DNA of 64,000 nt from Aurantimicrobium minutum. Lineage in GTDB: Bacteria; Actinomycetota; Actinomycetes; Actinomycetales; Microbacteriaceae. The stretch lies in contig NZ_JARXXV010000002.1 in the NCBI RefSeq assembly GCF_029893825.1, positions 20,575 through 84,574 on the forward strand. The letters are read 5' to 3'. Shown one piece after another: positions 39,436-48,296 of the stretch. Under the pieces are notes generated by a model. That model saw nothing but the letters and a program-made list of their open reading frames with translations, did no database searches and was not told the origin of the DNA. Each line of letters opens with the position of its first letter. The first letter of the stretch is position 1. The translations under genes were made by a program, and so were the position numbers.

Positions 39436-39849
39436 ATGAAGACAGGGTTAGGGCGCGTGCTCGAGAGAATTCGCGCAGAAGAAAGCGGCTCGGCAGTGGT
39501 CGAGTTTGTCTTTGTGGGTATCCTGCTCACATTCCTTACCCTGGGTGTTCTTCAACTAGGCCTGGCTCTTCATGTTCGCAACACTATTCAGGACGCTGCA
39601 TCTGAGGGCGCCAGGTGGGGTGCTCTGATTGACTCCACCCCAGCTGAGGGAGCGCAGCGAACTAAAGAACTCATCACCACTGCTGTTGGAGAGCAGTACG
39701 CCAGGAATATCAGTGTTTCAAGCCAACAGTGGCTAGGTACTCCCGCCACGGTGATAACAGTGAAGGCGCCACTTCCCGTGATCGGACTGTGGGGACCTGC
39801 AACCTCGCTGGAGGTGAGTGGACATGCGGCTACTGAAGTTCTTGGCTAA
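39436..39849 (+). CDS. tadE: TadE-like pseudopilin
   Basis: A 137-residue minor pilin. EESGSAVVEFVFVGILL shows the Gly cleavage site and Glu5, then a membrane helix. The rest is the secreted C-terminal domain with RNTIQDAASEGARWGAL, a typical TadE-like segment. It overlaps the following gene by 26 bases. It depends on a TadV-type prepilin peptidase that is not encoded in this window. Confidence 0.85.
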   Translation: MKTGLGRVLERIRAEESGSAVVEFVFVGILLTFLTLGVLQLGLALHVRNTIQDAASEGARWGALIDSTPAEGAQRTKELITTAVGEQYARNISVSSQQWLGTPATVITVKAPLPVIGLWGPATSLEVSGHAATEVLG

Positions 39850-40267
39850 AGATGATGGATCTGCCTCACTCGAGTTCATCACGGCTGGAATGCTGTTACT
39901 GATCCCTCTGGTCTATCTGGTGGTAGCAGTCGGTGTTGTGCAAGGTGCCACATTGGCCACCGAGGGCGCAGCCCGACAGGCTGCCCGAGTTTATGTCGAG
40001 TCACCTGATCTCGAAACCGCCGTCACACGTGCGCAGCAAGCTATTGATTTTGCTCTCGCTGATTATGGGATCGATTCGAAGAAGGCCAATATCTCAATCA
40101 GTTGTTCCGAAGCATGCTTGACCCCTAAATCATTGGTGAGCATAGGAGTCTCGGTTAATGTTCCGATGCCGCTGGTGCCTGCAGTATTGAATCTCGATCA
40201 GGCTGCTGTGATTCCGGTTTCTTCGCAAGCAAGTCAGGTTGTCTCTCGCTTCCACGGGGTGCGCTGA
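39824..40267 (+). CDS. TadE/TadF-like pseudopilin
   Basis: About 147 residues. DDGSASLEFITAGMLLLIPLV is a second prepilin-type segment with Glu5, followed by a soluble domain containing EGAARQAARVYVESPD and two Cys (SCSEACL) that could form a disulfide outside the cell. ATG 39824 or GTG 39818 may be the start; both lie in tadE. It ends on the first base of the next gene. Confidence 0.8.
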   Translation: MRLLKFLAKDDGSASLEFITAGMLLLIPLVYLVVAVGVVQGATLATEGAARQAARVYVESPDLETAVTRAQQAIDFALADYGIDSKKANISISCSEACLTPKSLVSIGVSVNVPMPLVPAVLNLDQAAVIPVSSQASQVVSRFHGVR

Positions 40268-40707
40268 TGTGGAGTGAACGTCTTTATGACGAAGAAGGGT
40301 CAAGTCTCATCCTCATCATCTTCGCCGGTCTGATTGGGCTAGCTGTAATCCTGGGCACAGTTGCTGCCACAAGCCTCTATATCGAACGAAAGCGTCTGTT
40401 TACGGTTGCAGATGGTGCAGCGCTCGCCGCAGCAGAAGCCTTCAATTTAGATGATGTTCAAGTGGTGAACGGTCATGCACGAATCACACTCACTGACTCT
40501 GCTGTCAGGGCTGAAACTGACCACTACCTCCAGATGATCCCCACCTCGGAAAGTGACGGGGTGAATGTGTTGTCTGCAGTGACGAAAGATGGTCGCAGTG
40601 CAACGGTCAGTCTGTCAAAAACCTGGCATCCACCGGTGGTGTCGATATTTATGCCAGACGGGCTAAACCTCGAAGTCAGCTCTACGGCGAGAACTGTTCT
40701 TGGGTAG
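40267..40707 (+). CDS. TadG-like pilus protein
   Basis: A 146-residue protein with the TadG/TadE-like N-terminus. DEEGSSLILIIFAGLIGLAVILG forms the membrane helix, and RKRLFTVADGAALAAAEAF is the Putative Flp pilus assembly TadG motif. The Glu5 of cleaved pseudopilins is missing, as in TadG. It lacks the large von Willebrand-type domain of full TadG. It closes the operon, converging with the asparaginase gene with only six bases between. Confidence 0.8.
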   Translation: MWSERLYDEEGSSLILIIFAGLIGLAVILGTVAATSLYIERKRLFTVADGAALAAAEAFNLDDVQVVNGHARITLTDSAVRAETDHYLQMIPTSESDGVNVLSAVTKDGRSATVSLSKTWHPPVVSIFMPDGLNLEVSSTARTVLG

Positions 40708-40713
40708 TTGAAA

Positions 40714-41703
40714 TTAGAAGGTGGTTCGGAGTTCTCCGACTACCTTTCCGCCGCCATAAACCTCGGTGTGGAGACGGGGGATAAGGGCATCTAGCTGTGC
40801 TTGCTCAAGTGCTCCAGCACGAACCAATGCCTGTAATGCCACGATTGGTGCAGTGCGGAGGTTTCCGTCCAATATCTTCGTCGCGACTGTCACACCCTGC
40901 GGTGTGGTCACAATGAAAACCCCTTCGTAACCAGACTTTGCGGCGAAGCCGAGCTCTTCCATGATGGTGGTGTCCGGTTCACCATGATCGCCAACGACCC
41001 ACGGATGGGCAAGCATCGAGGAGAACAGGTTTGTTGCTGAATTACTGATACTCAGAGGTGCTGAATCATCTGCAGAATGCATCTTGGCAACACCAGATGC
41101 GAGTGCAACTAACGGCATTGCGTGCACTGGCGCACCACATCCATCCACAGCAGTGGAGGTAATTGTTTCACCGGTGAGGTATTCGATCGCTTCAAGGATT
41201 CGAAGCTGGAGAGGGTGGTCTGTGTCGAGGTAGTTCGCGGTCGGCCAGCCTTCGTGTTTGCAGGCAAGGAGCATTGCTGCGTGCTTGCCTGAACAGCAGT
41301 GATAGATCGGAAGGGCAGTGCCATCGGATTTGTACACCTGCTTGAGCATGTCCTTATTGACTGGCCACTCAGTTGCACACTTGAGATCTGCCTCGGTGAA
41401 TCCACCAGAAGCGAGGAGTTCTCGAACCAACTCGACATGAGCTTGTGAACCAGTGTGGCTTGATGTTGCGAGGGCAGTGAATTCAGGAGAAAGCTCGATA
41501 CCAGTGGAGAAGATACCCATCGCCTGGAACAGTTTCATCGCAGAGCGAGGGAACACGAGCGCATTGGGGTCGCCCTTGCTGAACAGCACATTCCCGGTGG
41601 AATCAACCACAACCACGCTGCCAACGTGACGCGACTCAATGAAGTCGTTGCGCACAAGAACGGCAAGTTCTTCAGAAGTTTCTACTGTTCCGGTTCCAGC
41701 CAT
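40714..41703 (-). CDS. L-asparaginase (AnsA, L-asparaginase II Pfam family)
   Basis: A 329-residue protein of the asparaginase II family (the Rhizobium-type amidohydrolase). Family parts include ESRHVGSVVVVD, SSHTGSQAHVELV, YHCCSGKHAAMLLAC with its Ser-Gly-Lys-His, and VDGCGAPVHAMPL. It hydrolyses asparagine to aspartate and ammonia. There is no signal peptide, so it works inside the cell. AAGGA stands eight bases before ATG 41703. gabT lies upstream on the same strand, separated by a terminator. Confidence 0.9.
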   Translation of the reverse strand: MAGTGTVETSEELAVLVRNDFIESRHVGSVVVVDSTGNVLFSKGDPNALVFPRSAMKLFQAMGIFSTGIELSPEFTALATSSHTGSQAHVELVRELLASGGFTEADLKCATEWPVNKDMLKQVYKSDGTALPIYHCCSGKHAAMLLACKHEGWPTANYLDTDHPLQLRILEAIEYLTGETITSTAVDGCGAPVHAMPLVALASGVAKMHSADDSAPLSISNSATNLFSSMLAHPWVVGDHGEPDTTIMEELGFAAKSGYEGVFIVTTPQGVTVATKILDGNLRTAPIVALQALVRAGALEQAQLDALIPRLHTEVYGGGKVVGELRTTF

Positions 41704-41726
41704 GGTGATTTCCTTGAGATAAAGAA

Positions 41727-41762
41727 ATGAGGGGTCACTGCACTTCGCAGCGACCCCTCATA
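41727..41762 (-). terminator. Terminator of gabT
   Basis: ATGAGGGGTC pairs perfectly with GACCCCTCAT, with inner pairing, and the minus strand continues into TTTCTTTATC. It lies just after the gabT stop and before asparaginase. Confidence 0.85.
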
Positions 41763-41772
41763 ATCTACTTGT

Positions 41773-43116
41773 TTAGAGCGAAGCCAGTGCCTCATCGAGG
41801 ACAGTGAGTGCATCTTCGAGAAGTGCATCGCTGGTCTTGACCGAAGGCAGGAAGCGCAGGACGTTTCCGTAGGTTCCAGCCGAGAGCAGGAGCAGACCGT
41901 GCTGCGCACCGAATGCCACAATCTTGCTGACTGCTTCTGCATAGGGGTCCTTGGTTCCGGGGTGCACGAGCTCGATGGCGAGCATGGCACCCTTTCCACG
42001 AACCTCGCCGATGACGGGGTACTTCTCCTGCAGCTTCTTGAGGCCACCACCGAGGGTCTTCTCAACACGCTTTGCTTCACCGAGCAGGTTGTCCTTCTCG
42101 ATTTCGCTGAAGATGGCGATAGCAGCTGCACACGAAACAGGGTTTCCACCGAAGGTGCCACCAAGGCCACCGGGGTGAGACGCATCCATGATTTCAGCGC
42201 GACCGGTAACAGCAGCAATGGGCATGCCGCCACCGACACCCTTAGCAATGGTGACCAGGTCAGGAACGAAGCCAAAACCTTCTGAAGCGAAGTAAGCACC
42301 CGTACGAGCCATACCTGCCTGAACTTCGTCAGCTACGAAGACGACGTTGTTCTTGGTGCACCATTCCTGGATTGCGGGTAGGTAACCATCTGCTGGCACG
42401 ATGAATCCACCTTCACCCTGGATGGGCTCAGCGAAGACAACAGCAAGATCTTCTGCACCAACTACCTTCTCGAGGTAGGTGATAGTGCGCTTTGCTGCCT
42501 CAGCACCGGAAAGACCATCGCGGTAGGGGTAGGAGCTTGGTGCGCGGAAGATGGAGGGAGCGGTGGGACCAAAGCCAGTCGCGTAGGGAGCGTTCTTGAA
42601 GTTCATGCTCATGGTCAGGTTGGTGCGACCGTGATAGGCGTGGTCCAGAACTGCTACACCGTTCTTGCGTGTGTACTTACGTGCAATCTTGACGGCGTTT
42701 TCTACTGCCTCGGCACCCGAGTTGCACAACATGGTGCGCTTGGCGTGGTCGCCAGGGGTGTGCTTAGCCAGCAGCTCAGCAACCTTCACATAACCCTCAT
42801 AGGGGGTCACGGTGAAGCACACGTGAGTGAAGTGGCTTGCAGCTTCTGCAACGGCAGCAACAACTGCGTCATTGGCGTGGCCAATGGTGGTCACGCCAAT
42901 ACCGGTTGCGAAGTCAATGAACTGGTTGCCATCAACGTCCTGAACAATCGATCCGTAAGCGTTTTCAATGTAAACAGGCAATGCGGCAGAGACGCCGGGA
43001 GGGATTACCTCTGCACGTCGTTTGTGCATTTCCTGAGACTTGGGGCCAGGAATCGCGGTGACAACCTTACGTTCCTGTGTAACTGCAACAGATGCGGGGG
43101 CAGAGGTGTTTGACAT
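41773..43116 (-). CDS. gabT: 4-aminobutyrate aminotransferase
   Basis: A 447-residue class III PLP aminotransferase that moves the amino group of GABA to 2-oxoglutarate. The cofactor site is CNSGAEAVENAVKIAR, VADEVQAGMARTG holds the pyridine Asp, and the lysine is in IAKGVGGGMPIAAVTG. TAGGAT lies six bases before ATG 43116, consistent with a leaderless mRNA. No succinate-semialdehyde dehydrogenase or GABA permease gene is next to it, so ornithine or another omega-amino acid is also possible. Confidence 0.9.
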   Translation of the reverse strand: MSNTSAPASVAVTQERKVVTAIPGPKSQEMHKRRAEVIPPGVSAALPVYIENAYGSIVQDVDGNQFIDFATGIGVTTIGHANDAVVAAVAEAASHFTHVCFTVTPYEGYVKVAELLAKHTPGDHAKRTMLCNSGAEAVENAVKIARKYTRKNGVAVLDHAYHGRTNLTMSMNFKNAPYATGFGPTAPSIFRAPSSYPYRDGLSGAEAAKRTITYLEKVVGAEDLAVVFAEPIQGEGGFIVPADGYLPAIQEWCTKNNVVFVADEVQAGMARTGAYFASEGFGFVPDLVTIAKGVGGGMPIAAVTGRAEIMDASHPGGLGGTFGGNPVSCAAAIAIFSEIEKDNLLGEAKRVEKTLGGGLKKLQEKYPVIGEVRGKGAMLAIELVHPGTKDPYAEAVSKIVAFGAQHGLLLLSAGTYGNVLRFLPSVKTSDALLEDALTVLDEALASL

Positions 43117-43128
43117 ACTGCAATCCTA
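43114..43128 (-). promoter_or_regulatory. Leaderless -10 box of gabT
   Basis: On the minus strand TAGGAT (43128-43123) stands six bases before ATG 43116, and no ribosome site is present. Confidence 0.55.
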
Positions 43129-43166
43129 ACTTCCTCAACTGTGAGGAGCGTGGGTGTCGCGGTGGA

Positions 43167-43182
43167 AAAAATCGTGATTTTT
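43167..43182. promoter_or_regulatory. Palindrome in the gabT-dxr divergent gap
   Basis: AAAAATC-GT-GATTTTT is a 7-2-7 inverted repeat about 40 bases upstream of the gabT -10 box. Its size and place fit an operator for a dimeric regulator. No regulator gene is close by. Confidence 0.35.
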
Positions 43183-43264
43183 CACCGATTTTGAGAACTT
43201 CCTCCATGTTAGTTCGTGCCCGAACGATATAGCTAGAGATAACTCTCGAGATAAGAGTGGAAAG

Positions 43265-44356
43265 ATGGCTGTTATGCGTCGCGTACTTATCCTCGGTTCG
43301 TCTGGTTCCATCGGAACGCAGGCACTTGATGTCATTCGTAAAAACCGGGATCGCTTTGAGGTGGTTGGCCTTTCTGTCGGCTCTAACCGAGAAGTACTTC
43401 ACCAACAAGCAACAGAGTTTGGTGTGAGCAACATCGCTCTGGGTCATATCGAAGCAGAAGAACTTGTTCGATCGGTAGATGCCGACGTTGTGCTCAACGG
43501 AATTACTGGGTCGGTCGGGCTCGGGCCCACCCTCGCAGCTCTAGAAACGGGCAAGACCTTGGCTTTGGCCAATAAAGAAAGCCTCATCGTCGGTGGCACT
43601 CTCGTTACTTCACTAGCAAAACCTGGCCAGATAGTCCCGGTTGACTCCGAGCACTCGGCAATTGCTCAAGCTCTGGTATCAGGAACGCACGCAGAAGTTC
43701 GACGCCTGGTTCTCACCGCATCGGGTGGTCCTTTCCGTGGCCGTTCACGTGAATCACTCGTCGATGTCACTCCCGCCCAAGCTCTGGCACACCCCACCTG
43801 GGACATGGGCCTCGTGGTCACCACGAACTCATCCACTCTGGTGAACAAGGGCCTGGAAGTAATCGAAGCTCACCTGTTATTTGACATTCCTTTCGACCGC
43901 ATTGATGTCACTGTTCACCCGCAGTCGATTGTGCATTCGATGGTCGAGTTCGTGGATGGGTCGACAATTGCGCAGGCATCTCCGCCGGATATGCGCCTGC
44001 CCATTTCTTTAGGACTTGACTGGCCCCACCGCGTTGCCGGAGTGGGGGAGCCTCTGGATTGGACCAAGGCACAGAGTTGGACCTTTGAGCCACTCGATCA
44101 AGAAGCATTCCCTGCAGTGTGGTTGGCCAAGCAGGTCGGTACTGCTGGTTCTACTTTCCCTGCAGTGTTCAATGCAGCCAATGAGCAAGCAGTTATAGCT
44201 TTCCATGCCGGAAAGATTGGCTATCTCGACATCCTCACCACCATTCAGCGTGTGGTGGACGAACACACTCCAGAATCCGGAGACCTCACCCGTGAGGCTG
44301 TGCTTGAAGCTGAACGCTGGGCACGTCAGCGTGCTGACGAAGTTATTGGTTCATAA
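43265..44356 (+). CDS. dxr: 1-deoxy-D-xylulose 5-phosphate reductoisomerase
   Basis: A 363-residue NADPH enzyme making MEP, the second step of the non-mevalonate isoprenoid pathway. The dinucleotide loop is [14 protein letters not shown], with [11 protein letters not shown] and the metal/substrate-binding [12 protein letters not shown] 43265 is taken; ATG 43274 is also good and has GGAAAG at better distance. With rseP and ispG it forms the common actinobacterial dxr-rseP-ispG row. Confidence 0.97.
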   Translation: MAVMRRVLILGSSGSIGTQALDVIRKNRDRFEVVGLSVGSNREVLHQQATEFGVSNIALGHIEAEELVRSVDADVVLNGITGSVGLGPTLAALETGKTLALANKESLIVGGTLVTSLAKPGQIVPVDSEHSAIAQALVSGTHAEVRRLVLTASGGPFRGRSRESLVDVTPAQALAHPTWDMGLVVTTNSSTLVNKGLEVIEAHLLFDIPFDRIDVTVHPQSIVHSMVEFVDGSTIAQASPPDMRLPISLGLDWPHRVAGVGEPLDWTKAQSWTFEPLDQEAFPAVWLAKQVGTAGSTFPAVFNAANEQAVIAFHAGKIGYLDILTTIQRVVDEHTPESGDLTREAVLEAERWARQRADEVIGS

Positions 44357-44387
44357 GTCTTCTCGGCGGATTGTCAGTCGGTCAGGT

Positions 44388-44403
44388 TAATCTTTTTCTA
44401 ATG
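44388..44403 (+). promoter_or_regulatory. Leaderless -10 box of rseP
   Basis: TAATCT at 44388-44393 is seven bases before ATG 44401; no Shine-Dalgarno lies between. Confidence 0.55.
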
Positions 44404-45729
44404 GATACTTTCTGGCTTTATGTTCTCGGCGTCGTCATTTTCGCTCTCGGGTTGACGATCTCTATTGGCCTGCATGAAATTGGACACTTAGTCCCAGCGA
44501 AAATCTTTGGCGTTCGTGTCGGGCAATACATGATCGGGTTTGGGCCCACCCTGTTCTCCCGCAAAGTGGGTGAAACCGAATACGGAATCAAAGCCATTCC
44601 GTTAGGTGGCTACATCTCCATGGCAGGTATGTATCCTCCCGGCACAGAGCAAGAAGAATCCAAGAATCGCCTGCGTCGCTTCTTCGGCAAGCTTGTCCAA
44701 GATGCGCGCCAAGCCAGTGACGAGACCATGGTCAACCTGGATAAGTCTCGTGCGTTCTATAACCTTCCAGTGTGGAAGCGCATCATCATTATGGTCGGCG
44801 GACCATTCATGAACCTCGTGCTTGCCTTTTTGCTGTTTGCAATTTTGATTGTGGGCATCGGTAATCCCCAACCCACGACGGCAATTGCTGCCGTCACCCA
44901 GTGCGTAACTGCTGATGGTGTGCCCGCAGATTGCAGCGACAGCACCGTAAGTGCCCCTGGAGTAGTCGGTGGACTGATAGCTGGAGATGTCATCGTGTCT
45001 ATCGATGGCCAGAAGGTTTCGAATTGGAGCGATGGCACCGACACCATCCGAGCATCTGCTGGGAAGCCACTTGAGATCGTGGTCAATCGAGATGGCGTTG
45101 AAAAAACGTTGAGTATCACACCTGTTTTGGCACAGCGCTCACTCGTTGACGACCAGGGTGCACCTGTTCTCGATGCTGCAGGTAACCCTGTCATTGAGGA
45201 AGTGGGCTTCATTGGCATGGCTCCGACTTATGCCATGACCCCTCAACCGATTACTGATGTCTTCCCTCTCATGGGGCAGAACATCTCGGGGGTCACTAAC
45301 ATGATCCTTCACCTGCCTCAGCGCATGGTGGACGTATCCAATGCTGCTTTTGGCCCTGGTAAGCGGGATGTCAACGGACCCATAGGAATTGTTGGTGTGG
45401 GTCGTGTTGCCGGTGAAGTAGCCAGCACTGACCAGGTTGATCCCCTTTCGAAGGGGGCAACCCTGATTGGAATTCTGGCATCGCTGAACATTGCGCTGTT
45501 TGTGTTCAACATGGTTCCTTTGCTGCCCCTCGACGGTGGTCACATTGCCGGTGCCCTGTATGAGGCTGTGCGCCGTCAAATTGCGATACTTCGCAAGCGG
45601 CCAGACCCAGGTCCTTTTGACACAGCCAAGCTGATGCCACTCACCCTCGTTGTTATCGTGTTGCTGGGTTCGATGAGTGCTCTGTTGCTTTACGCAGACA
45701 TCTTCAAACCAGTCAGCATTTTTGGCTAA
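44401..45729 (+). CDS. rseP: Site-2 protease, RseP/Rip1-like
   Basis: About 442 residues. The zinc motif HEIGH is in the first membrane helix (about residue 25), a PDZ domain spans roughly 160-260 (GGLIAGDVIVSIDGQKV), and the C-terminal metal ligand is in PLLPLDGGH. It cuts membrane-bound anti-sigma factors or remnant signal peptides within the membrane. ATG 44401 (MDTFWLY) is preferred to 44371, since the -10 box lies between the two. The middle carries a long insertion, as in other actinobacteria. Confidence 0.95.
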   Translation: MDTFWLYVLGVVIFALGLTISIGLHEIGHLVPAKIFGVRVGQYMIGFGPTLFSRKVGETEYGIKAIPLGGYISMAGMYPPGTEQEESKNRLRRFFGKLVQDARQASDETMVNLDKSRAFYNLPVWKRIIIMVGGPFMNLVLAFLLFAILIVGIGNPQPTTAIAAVTQCVTADGVPADCSDSTVSAPGVVGGLIAGDVIVSIDGQKVSNWSDGTDTIRASAGKPLEIVVNRDGVEKTLSITPVLAQRSLVDDQGAPVLDAAGNPVIEEVGFIGMAPTYAMTPQPITDVFPLMGQNISGVTNMILHLPQRMVDVSNAAFGPGKRDVNGPIGIVGVGRVAGEVASTDQVDPLSKGATLIGILASLNIALFVFNMVPLLPLDGGHIAGALYEAVRRQIAILRKRPDPGPFDTAKLMPLTLVVIVLLGSMSALLLYADIFKPVSIFG

Positions 45730-45749
45730 ACAAGTTCACCTCAGACGCG

Positions 45750-45764
45750 TAAGCTAATGCCGTG
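45750..45764 (+). promoter_or_regulatory. Leaderless -10 box of ispG
   Basis: TAAGCT at 45750-45755 stands six bases before GTG 45762. Confidence 0.5.
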
Positions 45765-46910
45765 CCAGCCGTAAATTTGGGAATGCCTAAAACGCCAGAA
45801 GTCCTTGCTCCGCGCCGTAAGTCGCGCCAGATCAAGGTGGGTAAGGTGCTTGTTGGTGGTGATGCACCCGTCAGCGTGCAGTCCATGTGCACCACACCCA
45901 CCACCAACATCAATGCAACCTTGCAGCAAATTGCGGAGCTCACTGCCTCGGGCTGTGACATTGTTCGCGTTGCTGTTCCTAGCCGTGATGATGCTGAAGC
46001 GCTGCCCATCATTGCCAAGAAGAGCCAGATTCCGGTTATTGCCGATATTCACTTCCAGCCCAACTACGTCTATGCGGCCATTGATGCAGGTTGTGCAGCA
46101 GTTCGAGTAAACCCCGGCAATATCCGCAAGTTTGATGACCAAGTTGGTGAAATTGCGCGCCGTGCCAAGGAAGCTGGCGTGAGCATCCGTATCGGTGTGA
46201 ACGCAGGATCACTGGATCCACGCTTGCTGGAAAAATACGGCAAGGCAACTCCCGAGGCACTGGTTGAAAGTGCTGTGTGGGAAGCAAGCTTGTTTGAAGA
46301 ACACGATTTCCACGACTTTAAGATTTCGGTCAAGCACAATGACCCCATCGTGATGGTCAAGGCCTACCGTCAGCTCGCTGAGCGTGGTGACTGGCCACTG
46401 CACTTGGGCGTGACCGAGGCAGGTCCAGCATTCCAGGGGACCATCAAGTCGGCTACCGCTTTTGGAATCTTGTTGGGTGAAGGCATCGGTGACACGATTC
46501 GTGTGTCGCTTTCTGCACCTCCTGCTGAAGAGGTCAAGGTTGGACTGCAGATTCTGCAGTCGCTGAACCTCCGTGAGCGCAAGCTTGAGATTGTGTCCTG
46601 CCCGAGCTGCGGTCGTGCTCAGGTAGATGTGTACAAGCTCGCCAACGATGTGACCGAAGGTTTGGAGGGCATGACCGTTCCACTTCGTGTTGCTGTGATG
46701 GGCTGTGTTGTGAACGGCCCAGGTGAAGCACGCGATGCTGACCTGGGTGTTGCTTCAGGTAACGGTAAGGGCCAGATTTTCGTCAAGGGTGAAGTCATCA
46801 AGACGGTTCCTGAGAGTGAAATTGTGGCAACCCTGATCGAGGAAGCTAACCGACTTGCTGCAGAAATGCCAGCCAGTGAGGTGGGCACCGTTCAGGTCAT
46901 TACGCCTTAG
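45762..46910 (+). CDS. ispG: 4-hydroxy-3-methylbut-2-enyl diphosphate synthase
   Basis: A 382-residue [4Fe-4S] enzyme of the MEP pathway that reduces the cyclic diphosphate MEcPP to HMBPP. The TIM barrel opens with [16 protein letters not shown]; the cluster cysteines are in [12 protein letters not shown] and [11 protein letters not shown]. It has the normal bacterial length. The start is GTG 45762 with a -10 box directly before it. Together with dxr it supplies precursors for quinones, polyprenyl carriers and the carotenoids suggested by cruF. Confidence 0.97.
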   Translation: MPAVNLGMPKTPEVLAPRRKSRQIKVGKVLVGGDAPVSVQSMCTTPTTNINATLQQIAELTASGCDIVRVAVPSRDDAEALPIIAKKSQIPVIADIHFQPNYVYAAIDAGCAAVRVNPGNIRKFDDQVGEIARRAKEAGVSIRIGVNAGSLDPRLLEKYGKATPEALVESAVWEASLFEEHDFHDFKISVKHNDPIVMVKAYRQLAERGDWPLHLGVTEAGPAFQGTIKSATAFGILLGEGIGDTIRVSLSAPPAEEVKVGLQILQSLNLRERKLEIVSCPSCGRAQVDVYKLANDVTEGLEGMTVPLRVAVMGCVVNGPGEARDADLGVASGNGKGQIFVKGEVIKTVPESEIVATLIEEANRLAAEMPASEVGTVQVITP

Positions 46911-46921
46911 TAGGCCAGAGT

Positions 46922-47005
46922 ATGTCAGGCCCCTTTATTTTCTCTGCCATCTTTTTCTTGGTGCTCATCGGCATCGGAATTGTGATTTTCAGTCGCTTCA
47001 AATAA
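46922..47005 (+). CDS. Candidate 27-residue single-helix membrane peptide
   Basis: An ATG-to-TAA frame of 27 codons in the ispG-MFS gap, too short for usual gene callers. It encodes a short N-terminus, one uninterrupted hydrophobic helix (FIFSAIFFLVLIGIGIVIF) and a basic end SRFK, the layout of small single-span membrane proteins with the C-terminus inside. The ribosome site is poor (CAGAG). Its frame fills the gap almost exactly and stops just before the next promoter. No family is recognised; expression is unproven. Confidence 0.4.
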   Translation: MSGPFIFSAIFFLVLIGIGIVIFSRFK

Positions 47006-47018
47006 ACCCCTAGGGGTA

Positions 47019-47033
47019 TAGCCTCTTTCTGTG
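47019..47033 (+). promoter_or_regulatory. Leaderless -10 box of the MFS gene
   Basis: TAGCCT at 47019-47024 is six bases before GTG 47031, immediately after the palindrome CCCCTAGGGG. Confidence 0.5.
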
Positions 47034-48284
47034 ACCATCACAGATTATGTTGCTATCCAAAAGCGCTCATTGCGCGTATTGGCTACCGGACAAATCCTCG
47101 GCGGTTTGGGTATGGGGGCAGCCTTCTCGTTGGGTTCACTCCTCACTGCGGCTGTGGGTGGTTCACCAGCTTATGCAGGGCTTTCCGCAACCATGTCCAC
47201 TCTGGGAACTGCACTCTTTGCCATTCCACTGGCCAGACTTGCTGGCCGTGTAGGTCGTCGATATGCCCTTGCCACCGGTGGTGCCATTGGTCTCGTCGGT
47301 GCGGTGATGGTTATCGTTGCCGCATCGGTAAATAACTTGCCGTTGTTGCTGGCAAGCATGTTGACTCTCGGCGCAGGTGGTGCCGTCAACCTACAAACTC
47401 GCTTTGCCGCGGCAGACCTAGCCAAACCTGAAACACGTGCCAGGGATCTCTCACTTGTGGTGTGGGCAACAACCATTGGCGTCGTGGCAGGACCAAACCT
47501 TGTTGGTCCTGGCGATGTTTTGGGGGAGCATTGGGGCTTGCCGCCACTAACAGGCGCCTTTGCCCTCGCAGCCATTGCGCAGTTACTTTCCGCCGTTTTG
47601 TATTTGAGCGCCCTACGCCCAGATCCACTGCTGATGTCACGCAGGCGCAGCGTAGAAGAAGGTTCAACCCAGCCCGCACCGAAACGCGGATTTGGTGCAG
47701 CTATTCGTATCTTGGCGGCCACTCCAGCCGCCGCAGTTGCCGTGTTTGCTCTCGCCATGAGCCATGCCACGATGGTGGCGGTGATGGCGATGACTCCTGT
47801 TCACCTGGCGCTTCACGGAGTCGTTATTCCGCTGATTGGGTTGACCATCAGTCTGCATACTGCAGGCATGTATGCGTTCTCACCCGTGTTTGGTTGGCTG
47901 GCCGACCGTATTGGCCGAACCACAGTGATCTTGATTGGCCAAGGAATCTTGCTTGCCTCTTTGCTGGTGAATTTCTCTGCACCTGATTCCGTTCCTGCAG
48001 TCACTGTTGCCCTCGTGCTGCTGGGGCTGGGCTGGTCAGCATCAACGGTTGCTTCCAGTGCGCTGCTGACCGAATCTGTCGCAGCTCAAGATCGCACCAC
48101 GGTTCAAGGCTTCTCCGACACCGTGATGAGCCTGGCGGGTGCAGGGGGAGGCGCACTTGCAGGTCTCGTGCTAGCTGCGGTGGGCTACGGAATGCTCAAT
48201 GTGTGGACCATTACCTTGGTTGTGTTGGTCGTAATTGCAGTGCTCCTGCTTGGCTGGCGCACCAAGACCGCCGCCACGGCTTAA
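47031..48284 (+). CDS. MFS transporter, probable drug or metabolite exporter
   Basis: A 417-residue major facilitator with about twelve membrane segments. Loop 2-3 has RLAGRVGRRYALATGG and loop 8-9 LADRIGRTTVILIG, the two pseudo-repeated MFS loops. Most like the DHA1 exporters. A longer hydrophilic loop (RRRSVEEGSTQPAPKRG) divides the two halves. GTG 47031 follows a leaderless -10. The substrate is unknown. Its stop overlaps the -10 box of proS. Confidence 0.85.
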   Translation: MTITDYVAIQKRSLRVLATGQILGGLGMGAAFSLGSLLTAAVGGSPAYAGLSATMSTLGTALFAIPLARLAGRVGRRYALATGGAIGLVGAVMVIVAASVNNLPLLLASMLTLGAGGAVNLQTRFAAADLAKPETRARDLSLVVWATTIGVVAGPNLVGPGDVLGEHWGLPPLTGAFALAAIAQLLSAVLYLSALRPDPLLMSRRRSVEEGSTQPAPKRGFGAAIRILAATPAAAVAVFALAMSHATMVAVMAMTPVHLALHGVVIPLIGLTISLHTAGMYAFSPVFGWLADRIGRTTVILIGQGILLASLLVNFSAPDSVPAVTVALVLLGLGWSASTVASSALLTESVAAQDRTTVQGFSDTVMSLAGAGGGALAGLVLAAVGYGMLNVWTITLVVLVVIAVLLLGWRTKTAATA

Positions 48285-48296
48285 GATTGAGGCGTG
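48282..48296 (+). promoter_or_regulatory. Leaderless -10 box of proS
   Basis: TAAGAT at 48282-48287 begins with the TAA stop of the MFS gene and stands six bases before GTG 48294. Confidence 0.55.
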
